A DNA stretch of 64,000 nucleotides from Ectorhizobium quercum (lineage in GTDB: Bacteria; Pseudomonadota; Alphaproteobacteria; Rhizobiales; Rhizobiaceae): positions 119,066 through 183,065 of the forward strand of contig NZ_JANFPI010000009.1 of assembly GCF_026552795.1 (NCBI RefSeq), in the 5' to 3' direction. Below are positions 26,407 through 38,040 of this stretch, piece by piece. How positions within the stretch are numbered: the first letter of the stretch is position 1; every line of letters begins with the position of its first letter. Below the pieces are notes generated by a model. The model was not told the origin of the DNA. It saw nothing but the letters and a program-made list of their open reading frames with translations, and did no database searches. Both the position numbers and the translations under genes were made by a program.

Positions 26407-27096
26407 ATGCAGCCGCATGAATTCTGGCAGGAGCTTCATCCCCAAGGCCGTTTCCCCGTCGAGGGCGGGCACGAGCGCGCCTTTCCGGCCACGTTTGCCG
26501 ACGGGCGGCAATTGCTGCTGCCGATCCGCCCGCTGCCGGACGGCGTCCATGCGCTGGCATCGCTGATCGTCAACCAGGCCGGCTTCGCTGTCGTTGACGC
26601 GCTGGCGGAGGATCTCGCCGCGCGGCTCGCGCCGTTTGCGCCGGATGTTGTGGTCGGCCTGCCGACGCTCGGCCTGACGCTGGCCGCGGAGGTCGCCCGC
26701 AAGCTCGGCCATGCGCGCTACGTGCCGCTCGGCACCTCGCGCAAGTTCTGGTACGAGGACACCCTGTCGGTGCCGATGTCGTCGATCACCACGCCGGGGC
26801 AGCAGAAGCGGCTTTATGCGGATCCGCGCATGCTGCCGCTGGTCAGCGGCAGGCGCGTGGCGCTGGTCGACGACGTGATCTCCTCGGGAACCTCGATCCT
26901 GGCCGGCCTTTCCCTCCTCAAGGCGCTCGACATCGAGCCGGTGGCGGTCGGGGCGGCCATGCTGCAATCCGGCCGCTGGCGTCCGGCGCTCGCCGCCTTC
27001 GGGCCGCAATGGCCGGAGCGGGTGCGTGGCTGTTTTTCGACGCCCATGCTGGAAAAGGGGCGGGACGGGCTCTGGCACGTTCCCGCCGCCGCCTGA
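26407..27096 (+). CDS. Phosphoribosyltransferase-family protein
   Basis: Type I phosphoribosyltransferase fold, 229 residues. The PRPP-binding motif VALVDDVISSGTS lies near residue 160, and an N-terminal hood region contains VVGLPTLGLTLAAEVARKLG. It could be a purine or xanthine-type salvage enzyme, which would suit the purine operon nearby, but the base specificity cannot be read. An AAGGA site lies upstream of the ATG. It is convergent with the P-type ATPase gene, 3 bases apart. Confidence 0.85.
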   Translation: MQPHEFWQELHPQGRFPVEGGHERAFPATFADGRQLLLPIRPLPDGVHALASLIVNQAGFAVVDALAEDLAARLAPFAPDVVVGLPTLGLTLAAEVARKLGHARYVPLGTSRKFWYEDTLSVPMSSITTPGQQKRLYADPRMLPLVSGRRVALVDDVISSGTSILAGLSLLKALDIEPVAVGAAMLQSGRWRPALAAFGPQWPERVRGCFSTPMLEKGRDGLWHVPAAA

Positions 27097-27099
27097 CGG

Positions 27100-29304
<2,205 letters not shown>

Positions 29305-29332
29305 CGGTGACTCCCGGTCTTTGACAGGAGCG

Positions 29333-29363
29333 GTTGTAGGACCTCTAGCGACTAGAGCTGCAA
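29333..29363 (-). promoter_or_regulatory. MerR-type promoter of the metal ATPase
   Basis: On the minus strand TTGCAG (29363-29358) and TACAAC (29338-29333) are spaced by 19 bases. The long spacer holds the dyad CTCTAG-TCG-CTAGAG. The 19-bp spacer with a central dyad is the hallmark of promoters untwisted by MerR-family activators (ZntR, CadR, PbrR, CueR). Transcription would run into zntA. Confidence 0.75.
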
Positions 29364-29683
29364 GTGGTTTTTTTTCGGATCGCGGCGGCCGGAGGGAATA
29401 TTGCCGCCGTTGCGTTCTCGTGTTGCGCGTTTCAAATCCTTGTTTTTAAATATTTTTATTTCCAAAATCGATGTTGCGCATTTTTCCGGCTCCTGCCTCG
29501 TGCAAGAATGAGAGGCTATTTTTCAACGCGATATTTCAGGGCTACACTTAGTGATTCGTAAACGACTAATAAACTATTATGGTGTGGTGTTATTGAATAC
29601 TCGCGCAATGGTGTAGTGAGTGCGGAACACAGGTCAGGTTCCGCGCCTTTGTTTCTCCTGGCCGCAACGAAAGTGTCGCTCCC
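29364..29683. other. AT-rich intergenic region before the chemoreceptor gene
   Basis: No gene is visible in these 320 bases. They are much richer in A and T than the surroundings (for example the run around TTTTTAAATATTTTTATTT). They presumably hold the plus-strand promoter of the chemoreceptor gene. I cannot pick one promoter with confidence. Confidence 0.4.
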
Positions 29684-31375
29684 ATGTTCGCATTTCCTTC
29701 AACGCAGTCCCGTGTAAGGCTGGAAGCGCTGGATTCGCTGAAAGCGCGTGTCATGATCGCCGATGCCGACCTGAACATCACCTATATGAACGGCGCCGTC
29801 CGGGAGCTTCTGACGGAGGTCGAAAGCGACCTGAAGGCGGAATTGCCGCGCTTCAGCGTCGCCACCCTCGTCGGCTCGAACATCGACGTGTTCCACAAGA
29901 ACCCCAGCCACCAGCGGCGCATGCTTTCGGGGCTGACGAAGCCGCACAGCGCGACGATCCGCGTCGGCCATCATGTGTTCGATCTTCACGTGATGCCGCT
30001 GCTGCAAAACGGCAAGCCGTCCGGTTTCGTCGTCGAATGGGCCAATGCGCAGGAGCGGCTCGACAATCTCGAATTCGAGAACCGCCTGCGGTCCGTCGAC
30101 CGGGTTCAGGCCCTCGTCGAGTTCACGCTGGACGGCGAGATCATCACCGCCAACCAGAATTTTCTCGATACCGTCGGCTATTCGCTGGCGGAGATCGTCG
30201 GCCGCCGCCACCGGATGTTTCTGGAGGCGGACTATGCCGAAAGTTCCGAGTACGAGGCCTTCTGGAACGCCCTGAAGAGCGGTCAGGCGCAGGTCGGCGA
30301 ATTTCCCCGGGTCGGCAGGAACGGCCGCCGGATCGTTCTCAACGCCACCTATCACCCGATCCCGGACGAGAACGGCCGGATCGTCCGCATCGTGAAATTC
30401 GCGACGGATGTCACGGATCGCGTCGAATCCGTGCGCAAGCTGGGCGAGGGGCTGAAGAAACTGGCGGCCGGCGAGCTCGATTTCAGGCTGGACGAGGCCT
30501 TTCCCGGCACGTTCGAAAGTCTTCGCCAGGATTTCAACACCGCCCTCGAGCAGCTTGCCGGCACGCTCGGCGCCGTGGCCCAGGCAACGGTCGAGATCGA
30601 TTCCGGTTCGACGGAGGTCAGCCGCAGCGCCGACCACCTGTCGCGCCGCACGGAGCAGCAGGCCGCCTCGCTCGAGGAAACCGCCGCGGCGCTCGATGAA
30701 ATCACCGCCACCGTGCGCAATGCCGCGCACCGTTCGGAAGAGGCGCGCAAGGCGGCAGAGCTGGCCAGAAGCAGCGCCAGCCACTCAGCCAAGGTGATGG
30801 CGGATGCCGTCGAGGCGATGGCGCGCATCGAGGAATCGTCCGGCAAGATTTCCTCGATCATCGGCGTGATCGACGAGATATCCTTCCAGACCAACCTTCT
30901 GGCGCTCAATGCCGGCGTCGAGGCGGCGCGGGCCGGGGATGCCGGCAAGGGCTTTGCCGTCGTCGCGCAGGAAGTGCGCGAGCTTGCCCAGCGCGCCGCC
31001 CGCGCCGCGCGCGAGATCAAGGACCTCATCCGCCACTCGTCCGGCGAGGTGGAGGGCGGCGTCAAGCTGGTCAGCGAGACCGGCGAGGCGCTGCGGGCCA
31101 TCGAGGACAATATTATCGTGGTCAACGAGCGGATGCAGGCCATCGCCACCGCCGCCAGCGAGCAGGCATCGGGGCTGCACGAGGTCAATACCGCCGTCAA
31201 CCAGATGGACCAGGTCACGCAGCAGAACGCCGCGATGGTCGAGGAATCGAATGCCGCCAGCGCGACGCTTGCCCGTCAGGCCGAGCGCCTGCGGGAACTG
31301 GTCGGCCAGTTCCGTCTGGAACGGCCCGCCGCGCCGGTTTCCCGGTCCGCGACGGTCACGCGCCTGCGGGGCTGA
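29684..31375 (+). CDS. Soluble methyl-accepting chemotaxis protein with two PAS domains
   Basis: Chemoreceptor of 563 residues without membrane segments. Two PAS domains come first (about 20-110 and 120-240; the second ends RIVKFATDVTDRVE, a PAC motif). A HAMP-like linker follows, then the signalling domain (about 270-545) with the conserved hairpin tip EISFQTNLLALNAGVEAARA. Probably a cytoplasmic sensor of redox state or a small ligand that controls the CheA kinase. A haem-binding PAS is possible but no diagnostic residue can be asserted. It stands alone, without che genes. Confidence 0.92.
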   Translation: MFAFPSTQSRVRLEALDSLKARVMIADADLNITYMNGAVRELLTEVESDLKAELPRFSVATLVGSNIDVFHKNPSHQRRMLSGLTKPHSATIRVGHHVFDLHVMPLLQNGKPSGFVVEWANAQERLDNLEFENRLRSVDRVQALVEFTLDGEIITANQNFLDTVGYSLAEIVGRRHRMFLEADYAESSEYEAFWNALKSGQAQVGEFPRVGRNGRRIVLNATYHPIPDENGRIVRIVKFATDVTDRVESVRKLGEGLKKLAAGELDFRLDEAFPGTFESLRQDFNTALEQLAGTLGAVAQATVEIDSGSTEVSRSADHLSRRTEQQAASLEETAAALDEITATVRNAAHRSEEARKAAELARSSASHSAKVMADAVEAMARIEESSGKISSIIGVIDEISFQTNLLALNAGVEAARAGDAGKGFAVVAQEVRELAQRAARAAREIKDLIRHSSGEVEGGVKLVSETGEALRAIEDNIIVVNERMQAIATAASEQASGLHEVNTAVNQMDQVTQQNAAMVEESNAASATLARQAERLRELVGQFRLERPAAPVSRSATVTRLRG

Positions 31376-31416
31376 GCAACCCGGCCCCGTTCACCGGTCC
31401 ATCTTTTTGCCGGGCT

Positions 31417-31563
31417 TCAACTGCCGGTGAGGTGGAAAAAAGCCCATGCCGCGACGAGGGCCGCGGCGACGCCTGCCCATGTCATCGCCTTGCGCAAAGC
31501 CGGGTTCTGCTTTTTCGGTTCCTTCGGCTTCGGCGGGCGCTTGAAGTCGACGATGTTGGACAC
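31417..31563 (-). CDS. Small membrane protein (48 residues)
   Basis: The GTG start at 31563, with GGGAGA 6 bases upstream, opens a 48-residue frame: a basic, Pro/Lys-rich cytoplasmic part starting MSNIVDFKRPPKPKEPKKQ, then one membrane helix (about residues 28-46) ending in HLTGS. The codon pattern and ribosome-binding site support a real gene. Function unknown. It is divergent from the efflux gene and shares an intergenic region with two identical palindromic sites. Confidence 0.7.
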   Translation of the reverse strand: MSNIVDFKRPPKPKEPKKQNPALRKAMTWAGVAAALVAAWAFFHLTGS

Positions 31564-31594
31564 GTTTGTTCTCCCGTCTGCCTGTTTCCGTGCA

Positions 31595-31711
31595 TTTCAC
31601 GTGAATCATCGCCGACACGGCGGATGTCTGCCGTCCTTATAGCAGCGGAAGCTTGCCGAAGTCCTGCCGGAAAGGATCCCGGTTCGGCAGGCGGCGATGA
31701 TTCACGTGAAA
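31595..31711. promoter_or_regulatory. Pair of inverted TTTCACGTGAATCATCGCCG sites
   Basis: The 20-bp sequence at 31595-31614 recurs exactly, in inverted orientation, at 31692-31711. Each copy has a perfect palindromic core, TTCACGTGAA. They lie 77 bases apart between the divergent small membrane protein and efflux genes. Two identical operator-like sites in a divergent promoter region suggest binding of a regulator to both, perhaps with DNA looping. A long stem-loop in RNA is the alternative. Confidence 0.6.
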
Positions 31712-31826
31712 GAGGACAAGCGGGGGGCAGCGGGGAGAATACCTTGTTTTTGTCAATCCCGGCGCTATGGTCTGGACCAATGCTGCCGCTCCCCGGCAGC
31801 GCCGCCAATCCATTTCCGGACAGACC

Positions 31827-33020
31827 ATGACCGTACAGAAAATGACCGAACGCCGCACCGCCCTTCTCGGCGCGCTCCTGACGGCCATCGGGCCGCTTTC
31901 GATGGCGATCTACGCGCCGGCCATGCCGGAACTGGTCAGGGCCTTTTCCACCACCGATGCGGCGATCACGGCCAGCCTGTCCTTCTATTTCGGCGGCTTC
32001 GCGGTGGCGCAGCTTGCGGCGGGGGCGGCCTCCGACGCCTTCGGGCGTCGACCTGCTTGCCTCACCTTCTTCGCCATCTATCTCGCCGGTGCGGTGATGG
32101 CCTGTCTCGCCCCCACGGTCGAGTGGCTTCTCGCCGGGCGCCTGATCCAGGGCGTCGGCGCATCGGTCGGGGTCACGGTGGCGCGCGCCGTGGTGCGCGA
32201 CCAGTTCTCCGGCATCCAGGCCGCCCGCATCATGAACCTCATCGGCATCATCCTCGGCGTCGGCCCGGCGCTCGGGCCGATCATCGGCGGCATCACGCTG
32301 GAGCTGTTCGGCTGGCAGGCGGTCTTCCTGCTGATGATCGCGCTCGGGCTCGCCTGCTGCGCGGCGGTCGTCTCCATGCCGGAAACCACGGTGCCGGATA
32401 TCTCCCGCTTCCGGCCGGGTACGATGCTGGCCACCTATGGCCGCCTCGGCATCGATCCGCGCTTCGTGCTGCCGTCGCTGGTCGTCGGCGGGGCGGTCGG
32501 CGCGCTCTACACGCAGGCGACGATGCTGCCCTTCATCCTGATCAAGATCGTCGGCCTGTCGCCGTCGCAATACGGCTTCGTCATGCTGTTCCAGACGGGC
32601 TCCTACTTCATCGGATCGGTGGTGCTGCGCGTGCTGCCGCCGCGCTTCGGCGGCCACAGGTCGGTCGTCGCCGGGCTGCTGTTCTGCGGCACGGGTGCCG
32701 CGATGATGCTGTTCCTGTCGCGCCTCGTCGAGCCGACGCTGCTGACGGTCATGATCCCGATCTCGTTCACCACCTTCGGCATCGCGCTCATCACCCCGCA
32801 TATCGTCACGGTGGCGCTGACGCCCTTTCCGAAGGTCGCCGGCTCCGCCTCGGCGATGATGGGCTTCATCCAGATGGGCGCGGGTTTCTGCATGGGGCTG
32901 GCCGGCGCGCTGTTCTCCTCGCCGGTCATCGCCTACGGCACGCTGCTTCCGGCCATGCACGCCACGGCCATCCTGTCCTACATCGCCTATCTCCGGCTCT
33001 TTCCCTCCGGGCGGGAATAG
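31827..33020 (+). CDS. Bcr/CflA-family multidrug efflux transporter
   Basis: Proton-driven inner-membrane exporter of the major facilitator superfamily, 397 residues with 12 predicted membrane helices. The family features MAIYAPAMPEL near residue 27, SDAFGRRP after helix 2, and GRLIQGVGAS are present. I chose the ATG at 31827 over 31767, since the earlier part is not hydrophobic and lacks family likeness. Substrates of the family include bicyclomycin, chloramphenicol and sulfonamides; the one here is unknown. Confidence 0.9.
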   Translation: MTVQKMTERRTALLGALLTAIGPLSMAIYAPAMPELVRAFSTTDAAITASLSFYFGGFAVAQLAAGAASDAFGRRPACLTFFAIYLAGAVMACLAPTVEWLLAGRLIQGVGASVGVTVARAVVRDQFSGIQAARIMNLIGIILGVGPALGPIIGGITLELFGWQAVFLLMIALGLACCAAVVSMPETTVPDISRFRPGTMLATYGRLGIDPRFVLPSLVVGGAVGALYTQATMLPFILIKIVGLSPSQYGFVMLFQTGSYFIGSVVLRVLPPRFGGHRSVVAGLLFCGTGAAMMLFLSRLVEPTLLTVMIPISFTTFGIALITPHIVTVALTPFPKVAGSASAMMGFIQMGAGFCMGLAGALFSSPVIAYGTLLPAMHATAILSYIAYLRLFPSGRE

Positions 33021-33084
33021 GGTTCGGACGAAAAAGCTGCCGGTCCTTCGAAGCCGTTTCCCAGACCGCTGGCAGAGCGGACCG

Positions 33085-33175
33085 ACCTCTCCTTCGTCAC
33101 GGTCGGGCCTGACCCGACCATCCAGAAGCCGCTCGAAGCATGGATCCTGGGCTCAGGGCCGAGGGTGACGTCGCG
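33085..33175. repeat. Short intergenic repeat (REP-like)
   Basis: Contains GTCGGGCCTGACCCGACC and ATGGATCCTGGGCTCAGGGCCGAGGGTGACG, a palindromic unit closely related to one at 43312-43391 (GGATCCTCGGGTCAGGCCCGAGGATGACG). Such units are common between genes in rhizobia. Confidence 0.5.
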
Positions 33176-33203
33176 TGCGTGGCGAGGCTCGCAGACAAGC
33201 CAA

Positions 33204-33239
33204 GGGGCCGCCCCGGTCTCCCGGAGCGGCCCCATTTTT
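33204..33239 (+). terminator. Rho-independent terminator after the efflux gene
   Basis: GGGGCCGC (33204-33211) pairs with GCGGCCCC (33226-33233), followed by ATTTTT. The gene end of argG on the other strand is 14 bases beyond, so the stem may also slow transcription from that side. Confidence 0.7.
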
Positions 33240-33252
33240 CATGAGCGGCGCT

Positions 33253-34476
<1,224 letters not shown>

Positions 34477-34611
34477 GGTGAAAACGTCCGTGTGCGTGAC
34501 GGCGGCTGGGAGCCCGTCCATCGGGGCCGCCTTGTCCGGCAGTCTCATTAGCGGGAATGTGGCCGCATGCCAAGAAAAACCGCGCGGCATTTCATCGCGG
34601 TGGCGGGCTTT

Positions 34612-34989
34612 TCAGGCCGCGGTCGGTCGCGACAGCACGTAGGCCGCTCCGGCCAGCATGAAGGCCGCGACGATGGCCGCGAAGAGGAGGGAGGGATGCG
34701 CGGTCAGAAGGAAGATCGGAAAGCTCACCGACATCATCGCCACGGACAGGATTTTCGCCCGGCGCGGGATCGCGCCCTTCTCCCGCCAGGCCCTGAGCGT
34801 CGGGCCGTAGGTCGGGTGTTCGATCAGGTAGCGCTCGAACCGTTCGGACGAGCGGGCGAAGCACCAGACGGCGACGATCAGGAACGGCGTCGTCGGCAGG
34901 CCGGGCAGCACGACGCCGACCGCGCCGATGGCGACCATCAGCCAGCCGAAGCCGAGATATGCCAGTCTGAGCAGCGGGTTCATGGCCAT
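34612..34989 (-). CDS. YbaN/DUF454-family inner-membrane protein
   Basis: Small membrane protein of 125 residues with three or four hydrophobic segments and the family stretch GVVLPGLPTTPFLIVAVWCFARSS. Start at 34989 (MAMNPLLRLA) because GGAG lies 7 bases upstream. Function of the family is unknown; in rhizobia it is often found near haem and iron genes, as here, next to the haem cluster. Confidence 0.85.
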   Translation of the reverse strand: MAMNPLLRLAYLGFGWLMVAIGAVGVVLPGLPTTPFLIVAVWCFARSSERFERYLIEHPTYGPTLRAWREKGAIPRRAKILSVAMMSVSFPIFLLTAHPSLLFAAIVAAFMLAGAAYVLSRPTAA

Positions 34990-35047
34990 CAGTCTACTCC
35001 ATCCGGCCGGAAAAGCCATTCCCGGCCGGCTTGTGCATCATTTCGTC

Positions 35048-35560
35048 TCAGGCGTAGCGGTCGCGCAGCGCCTCGAACTTGGCAAGTTGTCCGGCATCGA
35101 GTTCGCGGGCGGCGTCGCGGCGCACGAAGATCTTGAACATGGCGGCGCCGTCGCCGTTCATGAACCAGACCGAGCAGGAGCGGCGGCCGTGGAAGGGCCG
35201 GTCGATGAAGGCGATCGACCGGCAATGGTCCTTCCTGATGTGGCCGGCGATCGGGCTTTCGCCGTGGATGTTGAACCAGCCGTGCCCCTCGGAGCCTTCC
35301 GGCAGGAAGCCGGTCACTTCGGCGACGATATCGGCGGTGTGGACGATCAGCAGAACGTCGCCCCAGCCGGTCATCTCGCTCCAGATTGCCGCAAACTCCT
35401 CGGCGGGAACCACGGTGGCGGCGCCCTGCGGCAGAAGGGAGAGGATTTCGGCCGGCGTTACGTCGGCCGCGGCGGCGATGGCCTCCACCACGCCGTCCGG
35501 CTTTTCGGAAAGCGCCTTTTCGGCGCGGGCCTTGCGGTCGTCGGTCGCGGTCGAAGACAT
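35048..35560 (-). CDS. hutX: Haem utilisation protein HutX/HuvX family
   Basis: Cytosolic haem-handling protein, 170 residues. It has the family stretches SLLPQGAATVVP, WGDVLLIVHTADIVAEV, GWFNIHGESPIAGHIR and FMNGDGAAMFKIFVRRD. Members bind haem and pass it to a degrading enzyme. The ATG at 35560 lies 8 bases after the stop of the monooxygenase gene, so both are one transcript. No HmuS-type protein is encoded in the cluster, so HutX is probably the haem carrier here. Confidence 0.9.
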   Translation of the reverse strand: MSSTATDDRKARAEKALSEKPDGVVEAIAAAADVTPAEILSLLPQGAATVVPAEEFAAIWSEMTGWGDVLLIVHTADIVAEVTGFLPEGSEGHGWFNIHGESPIAGHIRKDHCRSIAFIDRPFHGRRSCSVWFMNGDGAAMFKIFVRRDAARELDAGQLAKFEALRDRYA

Positions 35561-35568
35561 GGGCGCGC

Positions 35569-35913
35569 CTATTCCGCCGCCTCGGCCGTCTTGCCGCCCT
35601 TGTCGTGGATGATGACCTCGAAGCCCTCGAACTGCGGCGGGCCGAGATACTCCACCTTGCCGCGGTTCTCGCCGGCCTTGGCGTGGGCGGCGCGGAACTG
35701 TTCCGACTGCGTCCACGCCTTGAAGTCCTCGTAGCTTTCCCAGACGGTGTGGGACGCATAGAGCGTGTGGTCCTCGGCCTTCGGTCCCTTCAGCATGTGG
35801 AACTCGATATAGCCCTTCATCTCGTCGAGCCGGCGTTCGCGGCTCTTCCAGATGCCTTCGAAAGCCTCTTCGGAACCCGGGGCGACCCGGAACCTGTTCA
35901 TGGCGATATACAT
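35569..35913 (-). CDS. ABM-fold haem-degrading monooxygenase (IsdG/HmuQ type)
   Basis: Small antibiotic-biosynthesis-monooxygenase-fold protein, 114 residues, with MNRFRVAPGSEEAFEGIWKSRER and the HTVWESYEDFKAWTQSEQF segment typical of the rhizobial HmuQ/HmuD haem oxygenases. Start at 35913 because GGAAGG lies upstream; MNRFRV at 35901 is possible. Divergent from hmuT and upstream of hutX, so it most likely frees iron from imported haem. Confidence 0.88.
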   Translation of the reverse strand: MYIAMNRFRVAPGSEEAFEGIWKSRERRLDEMKGYIEFHMLKGPKAEDHTLYASHTVWESYEDFKAWTQSEQFRAAHAKAGENRGKVEYLGPPQFEGFEVIIHDKGGKTAEAAE

Positions 35914-36064
35914 TGCGCGCCTTCCTTCAATCTCTGGTCACATGGAGCCGCAGCGGCCTTTCGCCGCCGGTCTTGATGCTTGCCTTCTTATTTAAAGGTG
36001 TCTATTTCAGTCAAGTTAATCTTGGGCCGTGCGACAACGGGCCCGCTCTCATGAGGACATGCGC

Positions 36065-36955
36065 ATGTTCGCTACCGGTTCCGTCCTGCGGCCCATCGCC
36101 GCCGCGCTTCTTGTCTTTGCCGGGCTTGCCGCCGCGCCGGCTTTTGCCACTGAGCGCTATCCGCAGGCCAGCCGCATCGTTTCCATCGGCGGCACGATCA
36201 CCGAGATCCTCTATGCGCTCGGGGCCGGCGACCGCATCGTCGCCCGCGATTCCACAAGCTACTATCCCGATGAGGCGAATGCAAAGCCGGATGTCGGCTA
36301 TATGCGGGCGCTCTCGCCGGAAGGCATCTTCGCCCAGCGGCCCGATCTGATCCTCGCCGAGGACGGGTCCGGCCCGGCCGATGCGATCAGCGTGCTGAAG
36401 GCCGGCCAGGTGCCGTTCGTCACCATCGAGACGCCGCCCTCCGGCGATGCGATCCCGCAGAAGATTCGCGACACCGGCGTTGCCGTCGGGCTGGAAGAGG
36501 AGGCCGACGGTCTGGCGAAGGAGGTCGAGGCATCGCTCGAAACGCTGAAGGCCGATGTCGCCGCCGTCGATCCGGCCGGCAGGAAGCGCGTGCTCTTCGT
36601 GCTGTCGCTCGCCAATGGCCGGGTCATGGCCGCCGGCACGGACACGGAAGCCGGCGCGCTGATCGAAATGGCCGGCGGCATCAATGCCGCGGCGACGGTT
36701 TCCGGCTACAAGCCGCTGTCGGACGAGGCCGTCATCGCCGCCGCGCCCGATCTGGTGCTGGTCATGCAGACCGGCCAGCACGCGGCGACGGCGGACGAGG
36801 TCTTCTCGCTGCCGGCCTTCCAGACGACGCCGGCGGCGGCCAACAAGGCGCTGCTGTCGATGGACGGGCTCTATCTCGTCGGCTTCGGTCCGCGCACGCC
36901 TGCGGCCGCGCGCGAGCTGGCCGTCGCGCTCTACCCCGGCCAGGTGACGCCGTGA
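36065..36955 (+). CDS. hmuT: Haem ABC transporter substrate-binding protein
   Basis: Periplasmic haem-binding protein, 296 residues, with a signal peptide (about residues 1-28, ending APAFA). Features are RIVSIGGTITEILYALGAGDRIVARDSTSYYP and, later, PDLVLVMQTG, as in HmuT. I chose the ATG at 36065, with GAGGAC about 6 bases upstream, over ATG 36059. First gene of hmuTUV, with the GTG of the permease overlapping its stop. An iron-responsive regulator is expected, but I see no clear operator. Confidence 0.92.
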   Translation: MFATGSVLRPIAAALLVFAGLAAAPAFATERYPQASRIVSIGGTITEILYALGAGDRIVARDSTSYYPDEANAKPDVGYMRALSPEGIFAQRPDLILAEDGSGPADAISVLKAGQVPFVTIETPPSGDAIPQKIRDTGVAVGLEEEADGLAKEVEASLETLKADVAAVDPAGRKRVLFVLSLANGRVMAAGTDTEAGALIEMAGGINAAATVSGYKPLSDEAVIAAAPDLVLVMQTGQHAATADEVFSLPAFQTTPAAANKALLSMDGLYLVGFGPRTPAAARELAVALYPGQVTP

Positions 36956-38040
36956 GCGTGAACGCCGTCGCCGTGCCGGGCTCCCGCGAAACGGGCGACC
37001 GTTCCCGGCGCGCGGCGTTCACCATCGCCTTTCTTGGCGTTCTTCTCGTCGTCGCCATTGTCGTCTCGCTCACCACCGGCCCGACCGCCGTCGGCATGAA
37101 GGACCTGATCGCCTATCTCGGCGGCAATGCGCAGGGCATGGCGGCGCAGGACCGGGTGATCCTCGAATCCGTGCGCGTGCCGCGCACCCTGCTCGGCCTT
37201 CTCGCCGGGGCGGGGCTTGCCGTTTCCGGCGCCATGATGCAGGGCCTGTTCCGCAACCCGCTGGCCGATCCCGGCATCGTCGGCGTCACGTCGGGCGCTG
37301 CCTTCGCCGCCGTCGTCGCCATCGTGCTCGGCGGCTCGGCGCTCGCGCCCGTCGCCGCCGTTCTCGGCCCGTGGTTCCTGCCGTCCTTCGCCTTCGTCGG
37401 CGGTCTCGTCAATACGCTGCTGCTCTATGCCATCGCGACCGAGAAGGGCGAGACGTCCACCACCATGCTGATTCTGGCCGGCATCGCCATTGCCGCGCTG
37501 ACCGGTGCTGCCACCGGCCTGCTGATCTTCATCGCCGACGACCGGGCGCTGCGCGACATCACCTTCTGGTCGCTCGGCTCGCTGGGCGGCGCCACCTATG
37601 CGAAGATCCTGTCGGTCCTGCCCTTCATCGCCGTCGTGCTGGTGCTCGTTCCGTTTCTGGCCCGCGGGCTCGACGCGCTCATCCTGGGCGATGCCGCCGC
37701 CTTCCACATGGGCGTTCCCGTGCAGCGCCTGAAGCGCATCGCCATCCTCGCGGTCGCCGCGGCCTGCGGCGCAACGGTCGCCGCCGCCGGCTCCATCGGC
37801 TTCGTCGGCATCGTCGTGCCGCATCTGCTGCGTCTGGCGATGGGGCCGTCGCACCGCTTCCTGCTGCCGGGCTCGGCGCTCGGCGGCGCGGCGCTGCTGA
37901 TCCTCGCCGACAGCGTGGCGCGCACCATCGCCGCGCCGGCTGAACTGCCCATCGGCATCGTCACGGCGCTCATCGGCACGCCGGTCTTCCTGTTCCTGCT
38001 GCTTAAGCGCAACGGCAGCTCCGGCCTGAGGGGGCTTTGA
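36952..38040 (+). CDS. hmuU: Haem ABC transporter permease
   Basis: FecCD-family permease, 362 residues with about ten membrane helices. Motifs include SVRVPRTLLGLLAGAGLAVSGAMMQGLFRNPLADP and GFVGIVVPHLLRLAMGPSHR. GTG start overlapping the hmuT stop (GTGA). Its stop overlaps the hmuV ATG, so the three are coupled. Confidence 0.93.
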   Translation: MSVNAVAVPGSRETGDRSRRAAFTIAFLGVLLVVAIVVSLTTGPTAVGMKDLIAYLGGNAQGMAAQDRVILESVRVPRTLLGLLAGAGLAVSGAMMQGLFRNPLADPGIVGVTSGAAFAAVVAIVLGGSALAPVAAVLGPWFLPSFAFVGGLVNTLLLYAIATEKGETSTTMLILAGIAIAALTGAATGLLIFIADDRALRDITFWSLGSLGGATYAKILSVLPFIAVVLVLVPFLARGLDALILGDAAAFHMGVPVQRLKRIAILAVAAACGATVAAAGSIGFVGIVVPHLLRLAMGPSHRFLLPGSALGGAALLILADSVARTIAAPAELPIGIVTALIGTPVFLFLLLKRNGSSGLRGL

